Positions 44,527-51,974 are shown, counted from the first letter of the stretch. The stretch is 51,974 bases of DNA from an uncultured Bacteroidota bacterium (GCA_937862805.1 CALMDO010000185.1:1-51974), one strand, 5' to 3'. Notes: a model not told the origin generated them from the letters alone. Numbers and translations: made by a program.

Positions 44527-45459
44527 ATGGCGGCTCACCGCACTTCTTCCATCGGGGAGGGATTCTATCGTTCATACCGGAAACTCCGTTATTTATCCAG
44601 GAGAGGTACCCTTTTGCAACAGAAAAAGCGACCTTCCCTTAAATCGTACCAATATCCGGAGAATACTTTCACGGCCATCTTCGTTAATTCGACTTTTTAT
44701 TCGCTGTTGGCCTACCTTATAGTTTCTGTCCTTGCCCAACTGGTTTCGAGTATTTCAGCCCTTGCATTCGATATTCATACAATTCTCTACTACGATGGGA
44801 CTGAATACCTGATTGCTGCCCATAAATGGAGTACCGATGCTGTCATGACCGTTTTTATCACCGGTCCTTTGACAGCCTTCTTTCTTGGAATTCTTCTTTT
44901 CTTATTAAACCTGAAAATTCAGGACGAAACGGGGTCCTTGCGATTACTGATAGTATGGATGATCATCCACTGCATCATCCTTTCAATAGGCGACCTGTTG
45001 ATGGGAGCGCTTTTTAACAAAGGTTCAGGCTATGTGATCATGTACCTTTTCTTTCAGGATACCGGAAGGATGCTCATTGCCTTTACCGCCATCACCCTCC
45101 TGATCCTGTTGGGTTTTGGTTTGACCCGCATGTTTCTTTTAAGTGGTAATATCTATTTCAGAGAGTTGGTTGAAGGGAATCGTATTAAATTCATCATCAA
45201 TCAATTCATTATTCCGTACCTGGTCGGAAGCCTGATCCTAATCCTGGTTAAAATTCCCGGGATCACTGCTTATGAAGTTGCAAAAATCGCATCGGGAATT
45301 TTATTGTTATTACCTTTTATGGTGCGTGGTTATCATTACCAGGACCTCTATTTCGATGAGGATGAGAAACCCCTCTTTTTCTCTTTACCGGCGGCAGTTG
45401 CTGCTTTAGCAGGACTCGTTTCATTCCGAATATTTTTCGGAAGGGGTATCATGATATGA
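44527..45459 (+). CDS. Unknown multi-spanning membrane protein, cotranscribed with serine palmitoyltransferase
   Basis: A protein of 310 residues that I do not recognise. After a basic cytoplasmic N-terminus of about 55 residues there are six to seven hydrophobic helices, at about 55-80, 105-130, 140-165, 170-200, 225-245, 250-265 and 285-305. Polar conserved-looking features are FYRSYRKLRYL, HKWSTDAVM, HYQDLYFDEDEKPLFF and NRIKFIINQF. No family motif is evident. The 4-bp gap from the sphingolipid gene suggests a role in lipid synthesis or export, which is inference. Confidence 0.7.
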   Translation: MAAHRTSSIGEGFYRSYRKLRYLSRRGTLLQQKKRPSLKSYQYPENTFTAIFVNSTFYSLLAYLIVSVLAQLVSSISALAFDIHTILYYDGTEYLIAAHKWSTDAVMTVFITGPLTAFFLGILLFLLNLKIQDETGSLRLLIVWMIIHCIILSIGDLLMGALFNKGSGYVIMYLFFQDTGRMLIAFTAITLLILLGFGLTRMFLLSGNIYFRELVEGNRIKFIINQFIIPYLVGSLILILVKIPGITAYEVAKIASGILLLLPFMVRGYHYQDLYFDEDEKPLFFSLPAAVAALAGLVSFRIFFGRGIMI

Positions 45460-45490
45460 AGGAAATGTCCTCATCTTTGTTCGACCCTCG

Positions 45491-45698
45491 CGATCGAAAT
45501 TAGTATTTTATTCAATCATTCAAGGGCGGCAGATAGGATCTGTTGAGTATTTATAGTCAGGCATTTGCAAATATACCGTAAAATATATGGAATTTCAATA
45601 TCTATTTTTTAACATAACTGTTCTTTAACACCTGTTTCCAAATGTTTATCAAGCTCCTTTCAGAGGACCAGGGAAAAAAATGACAACGATCGAAATTA
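45491..45698. repeat. 12-bp direct repeat CGATCGAAATTA flanking 184 bp
   Basis: Exact copies lie at 45491-45502 and 45687-45698, both on the plus strand. They may be chance, protein-binding sites, or the mark of a past insertion or deletion. No terminal inverted repeats were seen in the sequence between them. Confidence 0.5.
45568..45598 (-). promoter_or_regulatory. Orphan minus-strand promoter-like sequence (TTG-N20-TATATTTG)
   Basis: On the minus strand, TTG (complement of 45596-45598) and TATATTTG (complement of 45568-45575) have 20 bp between them, the same geometry as the serine palmitoyltransferase promoter. It points towards the 3' end of the membrane-protein gene, with no annotated gene to serve. 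An ATG follows 3 nt after the box. Confidence 0.35.
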
Positions 45699-45732
45699 CC
45701 TTAATTTAATATCGCTTATCTCAACTGTCACT

Positions 45733-45855
45733 TCACGACAGTGTTGCCAATAATTCATGCAATCCTGCTTCCGGATCCGGGTAGTTGCGGTTCAAATCGA
45801 TGTGGTTGGCAGTTGAAACTCCGATGGTATCGAACCGGCAGCAGGCGAAACAATT
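45733..45855 (-). pseudogene. Remnant of an M14 zinc carboxypeptidase
   Basis: The minus strand encodes ANHIDLNRNYPDPEAG followed by LHELLATLS and a stop at 45733-45735. HIDLNRNYP is the core of the M14 metallocarboxypeptidase motif (DLNRNFP/DLNRNYP), in which the arginine and asparagine bind substrate. Only about 41 codons are open: an in-frame stop lies just upstream next to the dapA stop, and no zinc HxxE motif is found in the gap. It is a short relic, left between dapA and the sphingolipid genes. Confidence 0.45.
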
Positions 45856-45860
45856 TCATT

Positions 45861-46754
45861 TCATTGTTCCAGCTTTTTTATGGCTTGATGGATGCGGGAA
45901 TAAGCCTCATCAGACACGGGGACAAGCGGGAGGCGGACGACATTTTCGCAGAGTTTTTTGATCTCCAGGGCTGCTTTGATACCCGACGGACTGCCGTCGG
46001 CAAAGAGGGAGTTGGTCAATTCAAGTAATTGGTAATGCAACAACCGTGCTTCTTTTAATTTCCCTGCCATCGTATGTTCAACGATTCCGGCTACCATCGA
46101 TGGGTAAGCATTGGCGGTGACGGAGATCACTCCATCGGCGCCAGAGGCGATAAGTGGAAGGGTCAGGGCATCATCCCCTGAAATGACCAGGAAACCCTCC
46201 GGACGATGTGCAATCACCTGGAAGATCTGGTCCAGGTTACCGGAAGCCTCCTTGATACCGGCAATATTATCGCAATCCCGGGCCAGCCGTAAGGTCGTGG
46301 AAGCGCTGATGTTGCTTCCGGTCCGGCCGGGAACGGTGTACAGTATGACCGGTACGGGTGAAGCTTCTGCTATCGTTTTAAAATGTTGATAAACACCTTC
46401 CTGTTGGGGTTTGTTATAGTAGGGACAAACCGATAATATCGCGTCAACCCCCTGAAAAGGAGTAGCATGAATTGACAAAATGATCTCATTGGTATCGTTC
46501 CCTCCCATACCGAGTACCAGGGGAATCCGACCGTTCAGGAATTTAACCGTAAATTTGATCAGGGTTTTCTTCTCCTGTTTTGATAACGTTGCTGATTCTC
46601 CCGTGGTACCAAGAAGGACAATGTAATTGACACCTCCGTTTACGACGTGTTCGATGATCTTTTCAAATGCATCGAAATCTATTGCTCCGGAACGTTTAAA
46701 GGGTGTAACGATGGCAACGCCGGTACCACTGAACAAGTTATGGCCTTTTCGCAT
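45861..46754 (-). CDS. dapA: 4-hydroxy-tetrahydrodipicolinate synthase
   Basis: A protein of 297 residues in the DHDPS/NAL TIM-barrel family. Motifs are LLGTTGESATLSKQEK, VCPYYNKPQQEGVYQHF with the active-site tyrosine, LYTVPGRTGSNIS, GIKEASGNLDQ with the Schiff-base lysine, and SGDDALTLPLIASGADGVISVTAN. The pattern is true to DapA, the entry step of lysine and diaminopimelate synthesis. It overlaps the upstream DUF6913 gene by 17 bp. Confidence 0.95.
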   Translation of the reverse strand: MRKGHNLFSGTGVAIVTPFKRSGAIDFDAFEKIIEHVVNGGVNYIVLLGTTGESATLSKQEKKTLIKFTVKFLNGRIPLVLGMGGNDTNEIILSIHATPFQGVDAILSVCPYYNKPQQEGVYQHFKTIAEASPVPVILYTVPGRTGSNISASTTLRLARDCDNIAGIKEASGNLDQIFQVIAHRPEGFLVISGDDALTLPLIASGADGVISVTANAYPSMVAGIVEHTMAGKLKEARLLHYQLLELTNSLFADGSPSGIKAALEIKKLCENVVRLPLVPVSDEAYSRIHQAIKKLEQ

Positions 46755-47292
46755 GGGAATTGATAATGGATAGATAATGCCTGATCTGTTCCAGGAATTC
46801 TCCGGTAGTCATCGCAGGCTTCAGATCGATCATAAAATCATAATACTCTGTGTTGGTTTCCGAAAACTTCCCAACCCTGCAAAGGGCATTGGAGCAACCG
46901 GAAATGTACTGAAGAGGGAAGGATTCGCGGAGGCTTAAATCGATCAGCAAATCAAACTCCTTCTCAATGAAGTCCCTGACATGCTTATGGATTGGTTTAT
47001 AGAACCAGGTCAGATCTCGTCTTGAAAAAAAATCGAAAGATAATTTCGGAAGAAAACGTTGTAACAGGCTTTTATTTTTAACAAACCCCAAAGCTTTCAC
47101 CTCCTTGTGGTCATGCTGAAGTTCAGAAACAAATTGGGAAACAAGATCGTAGTCAGGGATATCATCAAGGGTGTAAAGAATCCCTATTTTTTTAGCTTCA
47201 TTGAGGGTGGTCACCCTGCAATTCCGTTCCGTCTGGACCTGTTCTTTCCTGAAATAATACTGGCCTATCCTGGTTCTTAAACTTTTAAACAT
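46738..47292 (-). CDS. DUF6913 family protein
   Basis: A cytoplasmic protein of 184 residues with no signal peptide or membrane helix. It starts MFKSLRTRIGQYYFRKEQ and holds IGILYTLDDIPDYDLVSQF and EKEFDLLIDLSLRESFPLQYISG, which I associate with the DUF6913 family found upstream of dapA in Bacteroidota. The first half suggests a Rossmann-like alpha/beta fold. The function is unknown. The 17-bp overlap with dapA shows tight coupling. Confidence 0.8.
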   Translation of the reverse strand: MFKSLRTRIGQYYFRKEQVQTERNCRVTTLNEAKKIGILYTLDDIPDYDLVSQFVSELQHDHKEVKALGFVKNKSLLQRFLPKLSFDFFSRRDLTWFYKPIHKHVRDFIEKEFDLLIDLSLRESFPLQYISGCSNALCRVGKFSETNTEYYDFMIDLKPAMTTGEFLEQIRHYLSIINSHAKRP

Positions 47293-47321
47293 ATTCTTAA
47301 AAATTAAGCTGATAAGATTTG

Positions 47322-47329
47322 CAAAGATA
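47322..47329 (-). promoter_or_regulatory. Bacteroidota -7 element (TATCTTTG) for DUF6913-dapA
   Basis: Minus-strand TATCTTTG lies 29 bp before the ATG at 47292. It shares a 146-bp divergent gap with the promoter of the PhnP-like gene. Confidence 0.6.
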
Positions 47330-47413
47330 CAAAAATTGATAAGACTTAACGCGTGAGCAACACCCCTATTATCCGTTGCGCTGTTAATAAATCATAAAAC
47401 AAAAATTCTGTTC

Positions 47414-47421
47414 TATCTTTG
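47414..47421 (+). promoter_or_regulatory. Bacteroidota -7 element (TATCTTTG) for the PhnP-like gene
   Basis: TATCTTTG lies 17 bp before the ATG at 47439, so the leader should be only about 12 nt. Confidence 0.6.
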
Positions 47422-47438
47422 CTCTTCACAAAAAGCAG

Positions 47439-48206
47439 ATGAAAATTACCTTTCTGGGTACCGGTACTTCCCAAGGTGTACCGGTAATAGCCTGTCATTG
47501 CCCGATTTGCAGTTCAACTGATCCTTACGACAGCCGGTTGCGTTCTTCACTTTTTATCGAATCGGAGGGGAACCGGTTGGTCATTGACTGCGGGCCTGAT
47601 TTCCGTCAGCAGATGCTGCGGGAAAAAACTGAATCGATCGATGCCATCCTGATTACCCACGGACATAAGGATCACATCGGAGGGTTGGATGATGTAAGGG
47701 CTTTCAACTATATCCTTCAACGCCCCGCCCATGTTTATACAACACGGGATGTCAGCAAGGTCATTCGCCGGGATTATGATTATGCCTTTAAAAAAGAACG
47801 CTATCCGGGTGTTCCTGAAATCTTCCTGCATACTTATCATAACCAGCCATTCTTTATCCATGGTCTTAAGGTGACCCCGATCAAAGCGTTACACTACGGG
47901 AACGATCAATTCGTTTTCGGATTCCGGATAAAAGATTTCACCTATATTACCGATGCCGTCAGGATACCGGATGTTGAAAAAGAGAAAATAATCGGATCCA
48001 AAGTACTGGTATTAAATGCACTGCGTAAGAAGAAGCATTATTCTCATTTTTGCCTGGATGACGCGCTGGCGTTGATGATGGAACTCAAACCCGAAAAAGG
48101 GCTTCTGACACATATCAGTCATCAGATGGGGTTGCATAAAGAGGTAGAGAAAGAATTGCCCTCCTTTGTCAGGCTCGCTTACGACGGGTTGACTATAACT
48201 TTTTGA
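47439..48206 (+). CDS. PhnP-like MBL-fold phosphodiesterase
   Basis: A protein of 255 residues. It starts FLGTGTSQGVPVIACHCPICSS, where the CHCPIC cysteines bind a structural zinc as in PhnP. The metallo-beta-lactamase signature is ILITHGHKDHIGGLDDVR, with further metal ligands in DAVRIP and LTHISHQMG. PhnP cleaves phosphoribosyl cyclic phosphate in phosphonate degradation, but no phn genes are nearby, so the substrate may be another cyclic phosphate or nucleotide. Its last 14 bp overlap the convergent gene for the peptide-binding lipoprotein. Confidence 0.88.
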   Translation: MKITFLGTGTSQGVPVIACHCPICSSTDPYDSRLRSSLFIESEGNRLVIDCGPDFRQQMLREKTESIDAILITHGHKDHIGGLDDVRAFNYILQRPAHVYTTRDVSKVIRRDYDYAFKKERYPGVPEIFLHTYHNQPFFIHGLKVTPIKALHYGNDQFVFGFRIKDFTYITDAVRIPDVEKEKIIGSKVLVLNALRKKKHYSHFCLDDALALMMELKPEKGLLTHISHQMGLHKEVEKELPSFVRLAYDGLTITF

Positions 48207-49827
48207 CCTGTTTCAGGTTGAGCAGGTTCATCGGATTGTTACCAAGACCTGTGACATTTTTTTGTACAAATCGCATCACCTGGTCGTAGTACAGAATCAC
48301 CACCGGAGCTTCTGCCATAAGGAGGTTTTCCATCTCTTTATATAGACCGTAACGGATTGAATCATTGATTGTTGACATCGCTTTTTCATACAAACGGTCA
48401 AAATCAGGGTTGGAATAGTGCGTATAATTGGGCCCCCGTGGACAAAAATTTCGACTGTAAAACATTGAAAGATAGTTTTCTGCATCCGGGTAATCAGCGA
48501 TCCAGGAGGCCCTGAAAAAGGGAAGTCTGGCCTGTGCCTTCATCTCTTTGACAGCAGCGGGTGGGCTGACCTCGATTTGGAGATTGATGCCCAGTCCGGC
48601 TACCTCGTGTTGCAGATATTTGCAGATATCGAGGTATTCTGCGGTTGTGGTCAGAACGACGGGAGGAAGTCCCTTGCCACCGGGAAACCCGGCTTCGGCC
48701 AGGAGTTTTGCAGCTTTTTCAGGGTTGTAGGTATAGAAGATCTGCCCTGAATCGAAAGAGGGTAATCCCTTGGGGGTGATTCCCCGGAGACCCGGAGTAC
48801 CCATGTTGTTCCGGAGGTAACGGATCATTTTTTCGCGATCAAAAGCATAATTGATGGCCTGCCTGATCTTTTTGCCATATTGCCTGGCCTCTCCTCCCTT
48901 CTGATTTTCATAATCAAGCAAGAACCCAAGATATTCTGTATTCAGGTATGGCTGAGTGACCAGGCGGATGGTTTCCCGGTATTTTGGTTGTAAAGTCCCT
49001 GACGGTGTCAGCAATTCATCTTTGTAAGTCGGGTCAATGCCCGACATGAAATCAAGGTTCCCTTTGACAAATTCCAGGAAAGCCGATTGCTTGTCGGGCA
49101 GAAAGGTGACCGATACCGCATCGAGGTAAGGAAGTTTTTCACCTTCCTCAGATTCAAAATAATTCGGATTTTTCAGAAGGACCAATTTCACGCCCTCTTT
49201 CCACATTTTAAAAAAGAAGGGACCGGTTCCCACGGGGTTGCTGCGAAACCGCGCACCATAATATTTCAGCGCTTCTTCCGGAAGTACCGAACAGTATTTC
49301 ATGCTCAGAAGACTTAGAAAAGGGGGAAAGCTTTCTTTCAATTCCAGAACGAAGGTCGAGTCATCGGGGGCCGAAAAATGATACCGGCCGTTTGTTTGCC
49401 TGACGTTGTTGAAGATCCATGCTCCGGGTGAAGCAACAGAAGGATCGGTAACGCGGTTGAATGAAAAGACAAAATCGGCGGCCACGACCCGGCGCGTGTC
49501 TTTTGCTCCAAATGCGGGACTTCTATGAAAGAATACATCCCTTCGCAGATGAAAGGTGTAGCGCCTGCCATCGCCTGAAATTTCCCAGCTTCGCGCAATA
49601 CACGGTCGGATCCGCAGGGCATCATCCAACTGAACCAGTCCGTTAAAAAGCTGGTTGGTGGCCCAGATAATGGCCTGATCCCGCGCATAAGCAGGATCAA
49701 GTGAGGTGATGTTCGCCGCTTCATTGTACCGGAATACCCGGCGTGCGCTCTCCTTTTTCCCGTGGTTGCATCCTGTAACGACAAAGAGAATGAGGATTAT
49801 TATTCCCGTTGGTTTTATTCTGTGCAT
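48193..49827 (-). CDS. Peptide/oligopeptide ABC transporter substrate-binding lipoprotein (orphan)
   Basis: A protein of 544 residues with lipobox VTGC and acylated C20. It belongs to the SBP_bac_5 family (OppA, DppA): NEAANITSLDPAYARDQ, WEISGDGRRYTFHLRRDVFFH, NPVGTGPFFFKMWKEG, AINYAFDREKMIRYLRNN and PVVILYYDQVMRFV. It binds short peptides or similar ligands in the periplasm. No permease or ATPase genes follow in the window, so it is an orphan component. The -7 box ends 4 nt before the ATG, suggesting a leaderless mRNA. Confidence 0.9.
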   Translation of the reverse strand: MHRIKPTGIIILILFVVTGCNHGKKESARRVFRYNEAANITSLDPAYARDQAIIWATNQLFNGLVQLDDALRIRPCIARSWEISGDGRRYTFHLRRDVFFHRSPAFGAKDTRRVVAADFVFSFNRVTDPSVASPGAWIFNNVRQTNGRYHFSAPDDSTFVLELKESFPPFLSLLSMKYCSVLPEEALKYYGARFRSNPVGTGPFFFKMWKEGVKLVLLKNPNYFESEEGEKLPYLDAVSVTFLPDKQSAFLEFVKGNLDFMSGIDPTYKDELLTPSGTLQPKYRETIRLVTQPYLNTEYLGFLLDYENQKGGEARQYGKKIRQAINYAFDREKMIRYLRNNMGTPGLRGITPKGLPSFDSGQIFYTYNPEKAAKLLAEAGFPGGKGLPPVVLTTTAEYLDICKYLQHEVAGLGINLQIEVSPPAAVKEMKAQARLPFFRASWIADYPDAENYLSMFYSRNFCPRGPNYTHYSNPDFDRLYEKAMSTINDSIRYGLYKEMENLLMAEAPVVILYYDQVMRFVQKNVTGLGNNPMNLLNLKQVKKL

Positions 49828-49831
49828 CGGA

Positions 49832-49839
49832 CAAAAATA
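49832..49839 (-). promoter_or_regulatory. Bacteroidota -7 element (TATTTTTG) for the peptide-binding lipoprotein, implying a leaderless mRNA
   Basis: Minus-strand TATTTTTG is followed by TCCG and then the ATG at 49827. The spacing is the same as at bamD, so transcription should begin at or next to the start codon. Confidence 0.6.
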
Positions 49840-49892
49840 CCAGTTTTTAAAATTGATTTGACCTTTGCCACCGGTCGGTTACAAATAAAAAG

Positions 49893-49900
49893 TACCTTTG
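49893..49900 (+). promoter_or_regulatory. Bacteroidota -7 element (TACCTTTG) for the M1 peptidase
   Basis: TACCTTTG lies 30 bp before the ATG at 49931. It contains the TTG at 49898 that would otherwise open a longer frame, which rules that start out. Confidence 0.6.
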
Positions 49901-49930
49901 CGCCGTTTCAATCCTTTATTTTCAACTGTT

Positions 49931-51928
49931 ATGAGATTTTTTTCAATTTTTGTTTTGCTTTGTCTCCTCTATTCCGCCACCGTGACAGCACAGGATCTGA
50001 CGACCATGAAAGGATCGGTGTACTGCGCCCAACGAAAAAGTCAGATGCCGGTCACGATGAGACCCGCTCAGGTATCCGGCCTCCCCGGGCATTCCTTTGA
50101 TGTGCTGAAGTACACCCTCGATCTGAACCTCTACGGGTGTTATACTTCTCCTTATCCCAAATCCTTCACTGCCTCCGCGATTGTAAAGTTCAGGATCGAC
50201 AGCACCCTTAACTCCATTAACCTCAATGCAGTGGGCTCTTCCCTGATCATTGATTCGGTAAAAATGGCAGGAACAGGATTCACCCATTTTAATAACATCC
50301 TTACAATTCAACTGGATCAAACCTACGAACCGGGAGATACGGCTGAAGTCAAAATCTTTTACAGGCATAAAAATGTAACGGATAACGCCTTTTATTCAAG
50401 GAGTGGAATGGTTTTCACCGATTGTGAACCCGAAGGAGCCAGAAAATGGTTTCCCTGCTGGGACAAACCAGCTGATAAGGCTCAACTGGACCTGACTGCG
50501 AAGACAAAAGCCAATGTCAAACTCGGATCCAACGGCTACCTGGCTGATTCCCTCATCATGGGCGATACCTGTTGGTACCACTGGATTTCCAACGAAAATA
50601 TCGCGACTTACCTGATGGTGATCTCCTCCAAAGTCAATTATAAACTCGACATCGTTTACTGGCATAAACTGAGCAATCCCTCTGACAGCATTCCATTGCG
50701 GTTCTATTATAATTCCGGAGAAAACCCTGGTACTGTCAGATCCCTGTTGCCACTCATGACAACTTGGTATTCAGAGCATTATATCGAGCATCCCTTTCCT
50801 AAAAATGGATTTTCCACATTGAACAGTGATTTTTCCTGGGGAGGCATGGAGAATCAAACCCTGACCAGTCTCTGTCCGGGCTGCTGGAGTGAATCCCTTG
50901 CAGCCCACGAATTCGCGCACCAGTGGTTTGGAGACATGATAACCTGCAATACCTGGGCCGATATCTGGCTGAATGAAGGTTTCGCCACGTGGAGCGAAGC
51001 TTTCTGGAGCGAACGGTCGGGCGGCTATTCCGCTTACAAATCGGGCATTTTTGGTGAAGCCAACAGCTACCTGAACAGCAATCCGGGATGGCCGATCTCC
51101 GATCCCGATTGGGCAATTAATACCCCTGTGTCGGATGTACTTTTCAATTACGCCATTACTTATGCCAAAGGTGCCTGCGTGGTTCACCAATTGCGGTATG
51201 TGCTTGGAGATTCTCTTTTCTTTGCCACGCTTCAGGCTTATTGCGCAGATCCCGCGTTTAAGTTCAATTCAGCTACCATTCAGGAGTTTAACCAGAAAGT
51301 AAACCTCGTCACCGGTGAAGATTATACCTGGTTTTTCGATGAATGGATCTTTCAGGCGAACCACCCGATCTACCAAAACACTTACAATTTTGAAAACCTC
51401 GGAAATGGCTTCTGGAGGGTCAATTTTATTGCCCGCCAGACCCAGACCAATGCAAGCTTTTTCAAAATGCCCATCGAGATCAAGGTCCGCTTCCAGGACA
51501 ATACCGATACCCTGCTCCGGGTGATGAACGACTTGAACGAACAGCAATTTCATTGGATCTTCGACAAGAGGCCGGTGTTGTTCCAATTTGATCCCGATCA
51601 GGAAATCGTGCTTAAAGGTGGAAGTACCATCGTTGCCGTACCAGAAAACTCCTCCTCACCAGATGAAGGTTTTTCACTCAGCCAGAACCGGCCCAATCCA
51701 TGTACCACATCGACGACCATCCGTTTTGAGTTGCCGGTAGCAACGCATGTTCAGTTAACGCTGTTTAATTCCTTCGGCCAGATGATGGCAAAACCGGTCA
51801 ATGAATACAGGGCCCCGGGCGCTTATGAATCCATCCTGGACCTTGCGGGTCTCACTCCCGGAATTTATTATTACCAACTTCAATCCGAAACACGCACTGC
51901 TACACGAAAGTTGGTGCTGACCCGCTAA
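49931..51928 (+). CDS. Secreted M1 family metallopeptidase with T9SS type A sorting domain
   Basis: A protein of 665 residues. The signal peptide is at residues 1-21 (ends in TVTAQ). The aminopeptidase N-like core has the exopeptidase motif GGMEN just before the zinc site HEFAH at 326-330, with the third zinc ligand E349 in NEGFATW, so the HExxH-x18-E pattern is complete. The catalytic tyrosine region is FNYAITYAKGACVVHQL. The last 85 residues (NRPNPCTTSTTIRFELP ... GLTPGIYYYQL ... TRKLVLTR) form a T9SS type A sorting domain, so it should be secreted across the outer membrane and kept at the surface or released. It probably digests extracellular peptides, perhaps for the neighbouring peptide-binding protein. 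Confidence 0.93.
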   Translation: MRFFSIFVLLCLLYSATVTAQDLTTMKGSVYCAQRKSQMPVTMRPAQVSGLPGHSFDVLKYTLDLNLYGCYTSPYPKSFTASAIVKFRIDSTLNSINLNAVGSSLIIDSVKMAGTGFTHFNNILTIQLDQTYEPGDTAEVKIFYRHKNVTDNAFYSRSGMVFTDCEPEGARKWFPCWDKPADKAQLDLTAKTKANVKLGSNGYLADSLIMGDTCWYHWISNENIATYLMVISSKVNYKLDIVYWHKLSNPSDSIPLRFYYNSGENPGTVRSLLPLMTTWYSEHYIEHPFPKNGFSTLNSDFSWGGMENQTLTSLCPGCWSESLAAHEFAHQWFGDMITCNTWADIWLNEGFATWSEAFWSERSGGYSAYKSGIFGEANSYLNSNPGWPISDPDWAINTPVSDVLFNYAITYAKGACVVHQLRYVLGDSLFFATLQAYCADPAFKFNSATIQEFNQKVNLVTGEDYTWFFDEWIFQANHPIYQNTYNFENLGNGFWRVNFIARQTQTNASFFKMPIEIKVRFQDNTDTLLRVMNDLNEQQFHWIFDKRPVLFQFDPDQEIVLKGGSTIVAVPENSSSPDEGFSLSQNRPNPCTTSTTIRFELPVATHVQLTLFNSFGQMMAKPVNEYRAPGAYESILDLAGLTPGIYYYQLQSETRTATRKLVLTR

Positions 51929-51942
51929 CCAACGGTGAAGTG

Positions 51943-51974
51943 ATGAAGTATCTCTTTTCCGGATTGTTCTTTTT
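51943..51974 (+). CDS. Possible start of an exported protein, cut by the window edge
   Basis: An ATG at 51943, 14 bp after the M1 peptidase stop, opens a frame MKYLFSGLFF that runs to the edge. Positive residue plus hydrophobic run resembles a signal peptide start. Only ten codons are visible, so this is tentative. Confidence 0.4.
   Translation, partial: MKYLFSGLFF

Larger units (their letters stand above)
45460..45860. other. 401-bp gene-poor stretch between a membrane-protein gene and dapA
   Basis: No intact gene is supported. The right third holds a peptidase fragment (45733-45855) and a short hairpin, ACTGTC with GACAGT around a 7-nt loop (45724-45742), without a T run. The left part is AT-rich. 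It has a minus-strand promoter-like sequence (45568-45598) followed by a 14-codon reading frame (45520-45564), and a 12-bp direct repeat CGATCGAAATTA at 45491-45502 and 45687-45698. Confidence 0.7.

Noticed and set aside
1-51974. CRISPR arrays, tRNA or rRNA genes, insertion sequences, prophage
   Set aside because: No regular spaced repeats, no cloverleaf-like sequences, no transposase or phage genes were seen in reading both strands.

Overview
The window comes from a bacterium of the phylum Bacteroidota, most likely order Bacteroidales or a close free-living relative. The evidence is: promoters of the type TTTG-N19-TAnnTTTG, including one exact copy at 11599-11629; almost no Shine-Dalgarno sequences; type IX secretion (T9SS) sorting domains on two secreted proteins; a PorD-like protein; the lineage-specific gene order bamD-rpoZ-coaBC-porD-recN; the small DUF4295 protein beside L33; and a sphingolipid-type serine palmitoyltransferase. 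The species cannot be named from this sequence. Most of the window is core chromosome, densely packed into short operons. I see no tRNA, rRNA, CRISPR array, transposase, prophage or plasmid gene.

Left end (1-6230, minus strand): a glycan-utilisation operon with a HAD phosphatase, a 1158-residue secreted hydrolase that joins a ThuA/glutaminase-like domain to a debranching-enzyme-like (alpha/alpha)6 barrel, and a second secreted MGH1/GH63-like hydrolase that runs off the edge. From 6281 to 11540 are single genes: a PflX-type radical SAM protein, a C1B cysteine peptidase, a class III aminotransferase, a short-chain dehydrogenase and a XerD recombinase. From 11654 to 14353 comes the translation and secretion block L33, DUF4295 protein, terminator, ftsY, rimO. 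From 16381 to 20400 is a three-gene outer-membrane cassette (T9SS surface protein, TonB-dependent receptor, YncE beta-propeller lipoprotein) that looks like a cobalamin capture system. A minus-strand operon (20422-22825) holds a Nudix hydrolase, a steroid 5-alpha-reductase-like membrane enzyme and a 3-beta-HSD-like dehydrogenase.

The centre has gyrA and clpC. Next is a six-gene fatty-acid oxidation operon (30713-37145): EtfB, EtfA, a NarI/HdrC-like membrane iron-sulfur protein, an HdrB-like CCG protein, an acyl-CoA dehydrogenase and an unknown membrane protein. Together these should carry electrons from acyl-CoA through ETF to menaquinone. The operon fabI-recN-porD-coaBC-rpoZ-bamD follows (37208-43125), again on the minus strand. 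The right end has a serine palmitoyltransferase with an unknown multi-spanning membrane protein, a 401-bp gene-poor stretch holding a fragment of an M14 carboxypeptidase, dapA with a DUF6913 gene, a PhnP-like hydrolase, an orphan peptide-binding lipoprotein and a secreted M1 aminopeptidase with a T9SS tail.

I did not find a clearly unprecedented system. The best leads are the candidate T9SS-assisted B12 cassette without a visible riboswitch, the ThuA-like/glycosidase fusion operon, the unknown last gene of the ETF operon, the steroid-reductase-like pair, and at least two genes whose promoter lies so close to the start codon that their mRNAs should be leaderless.
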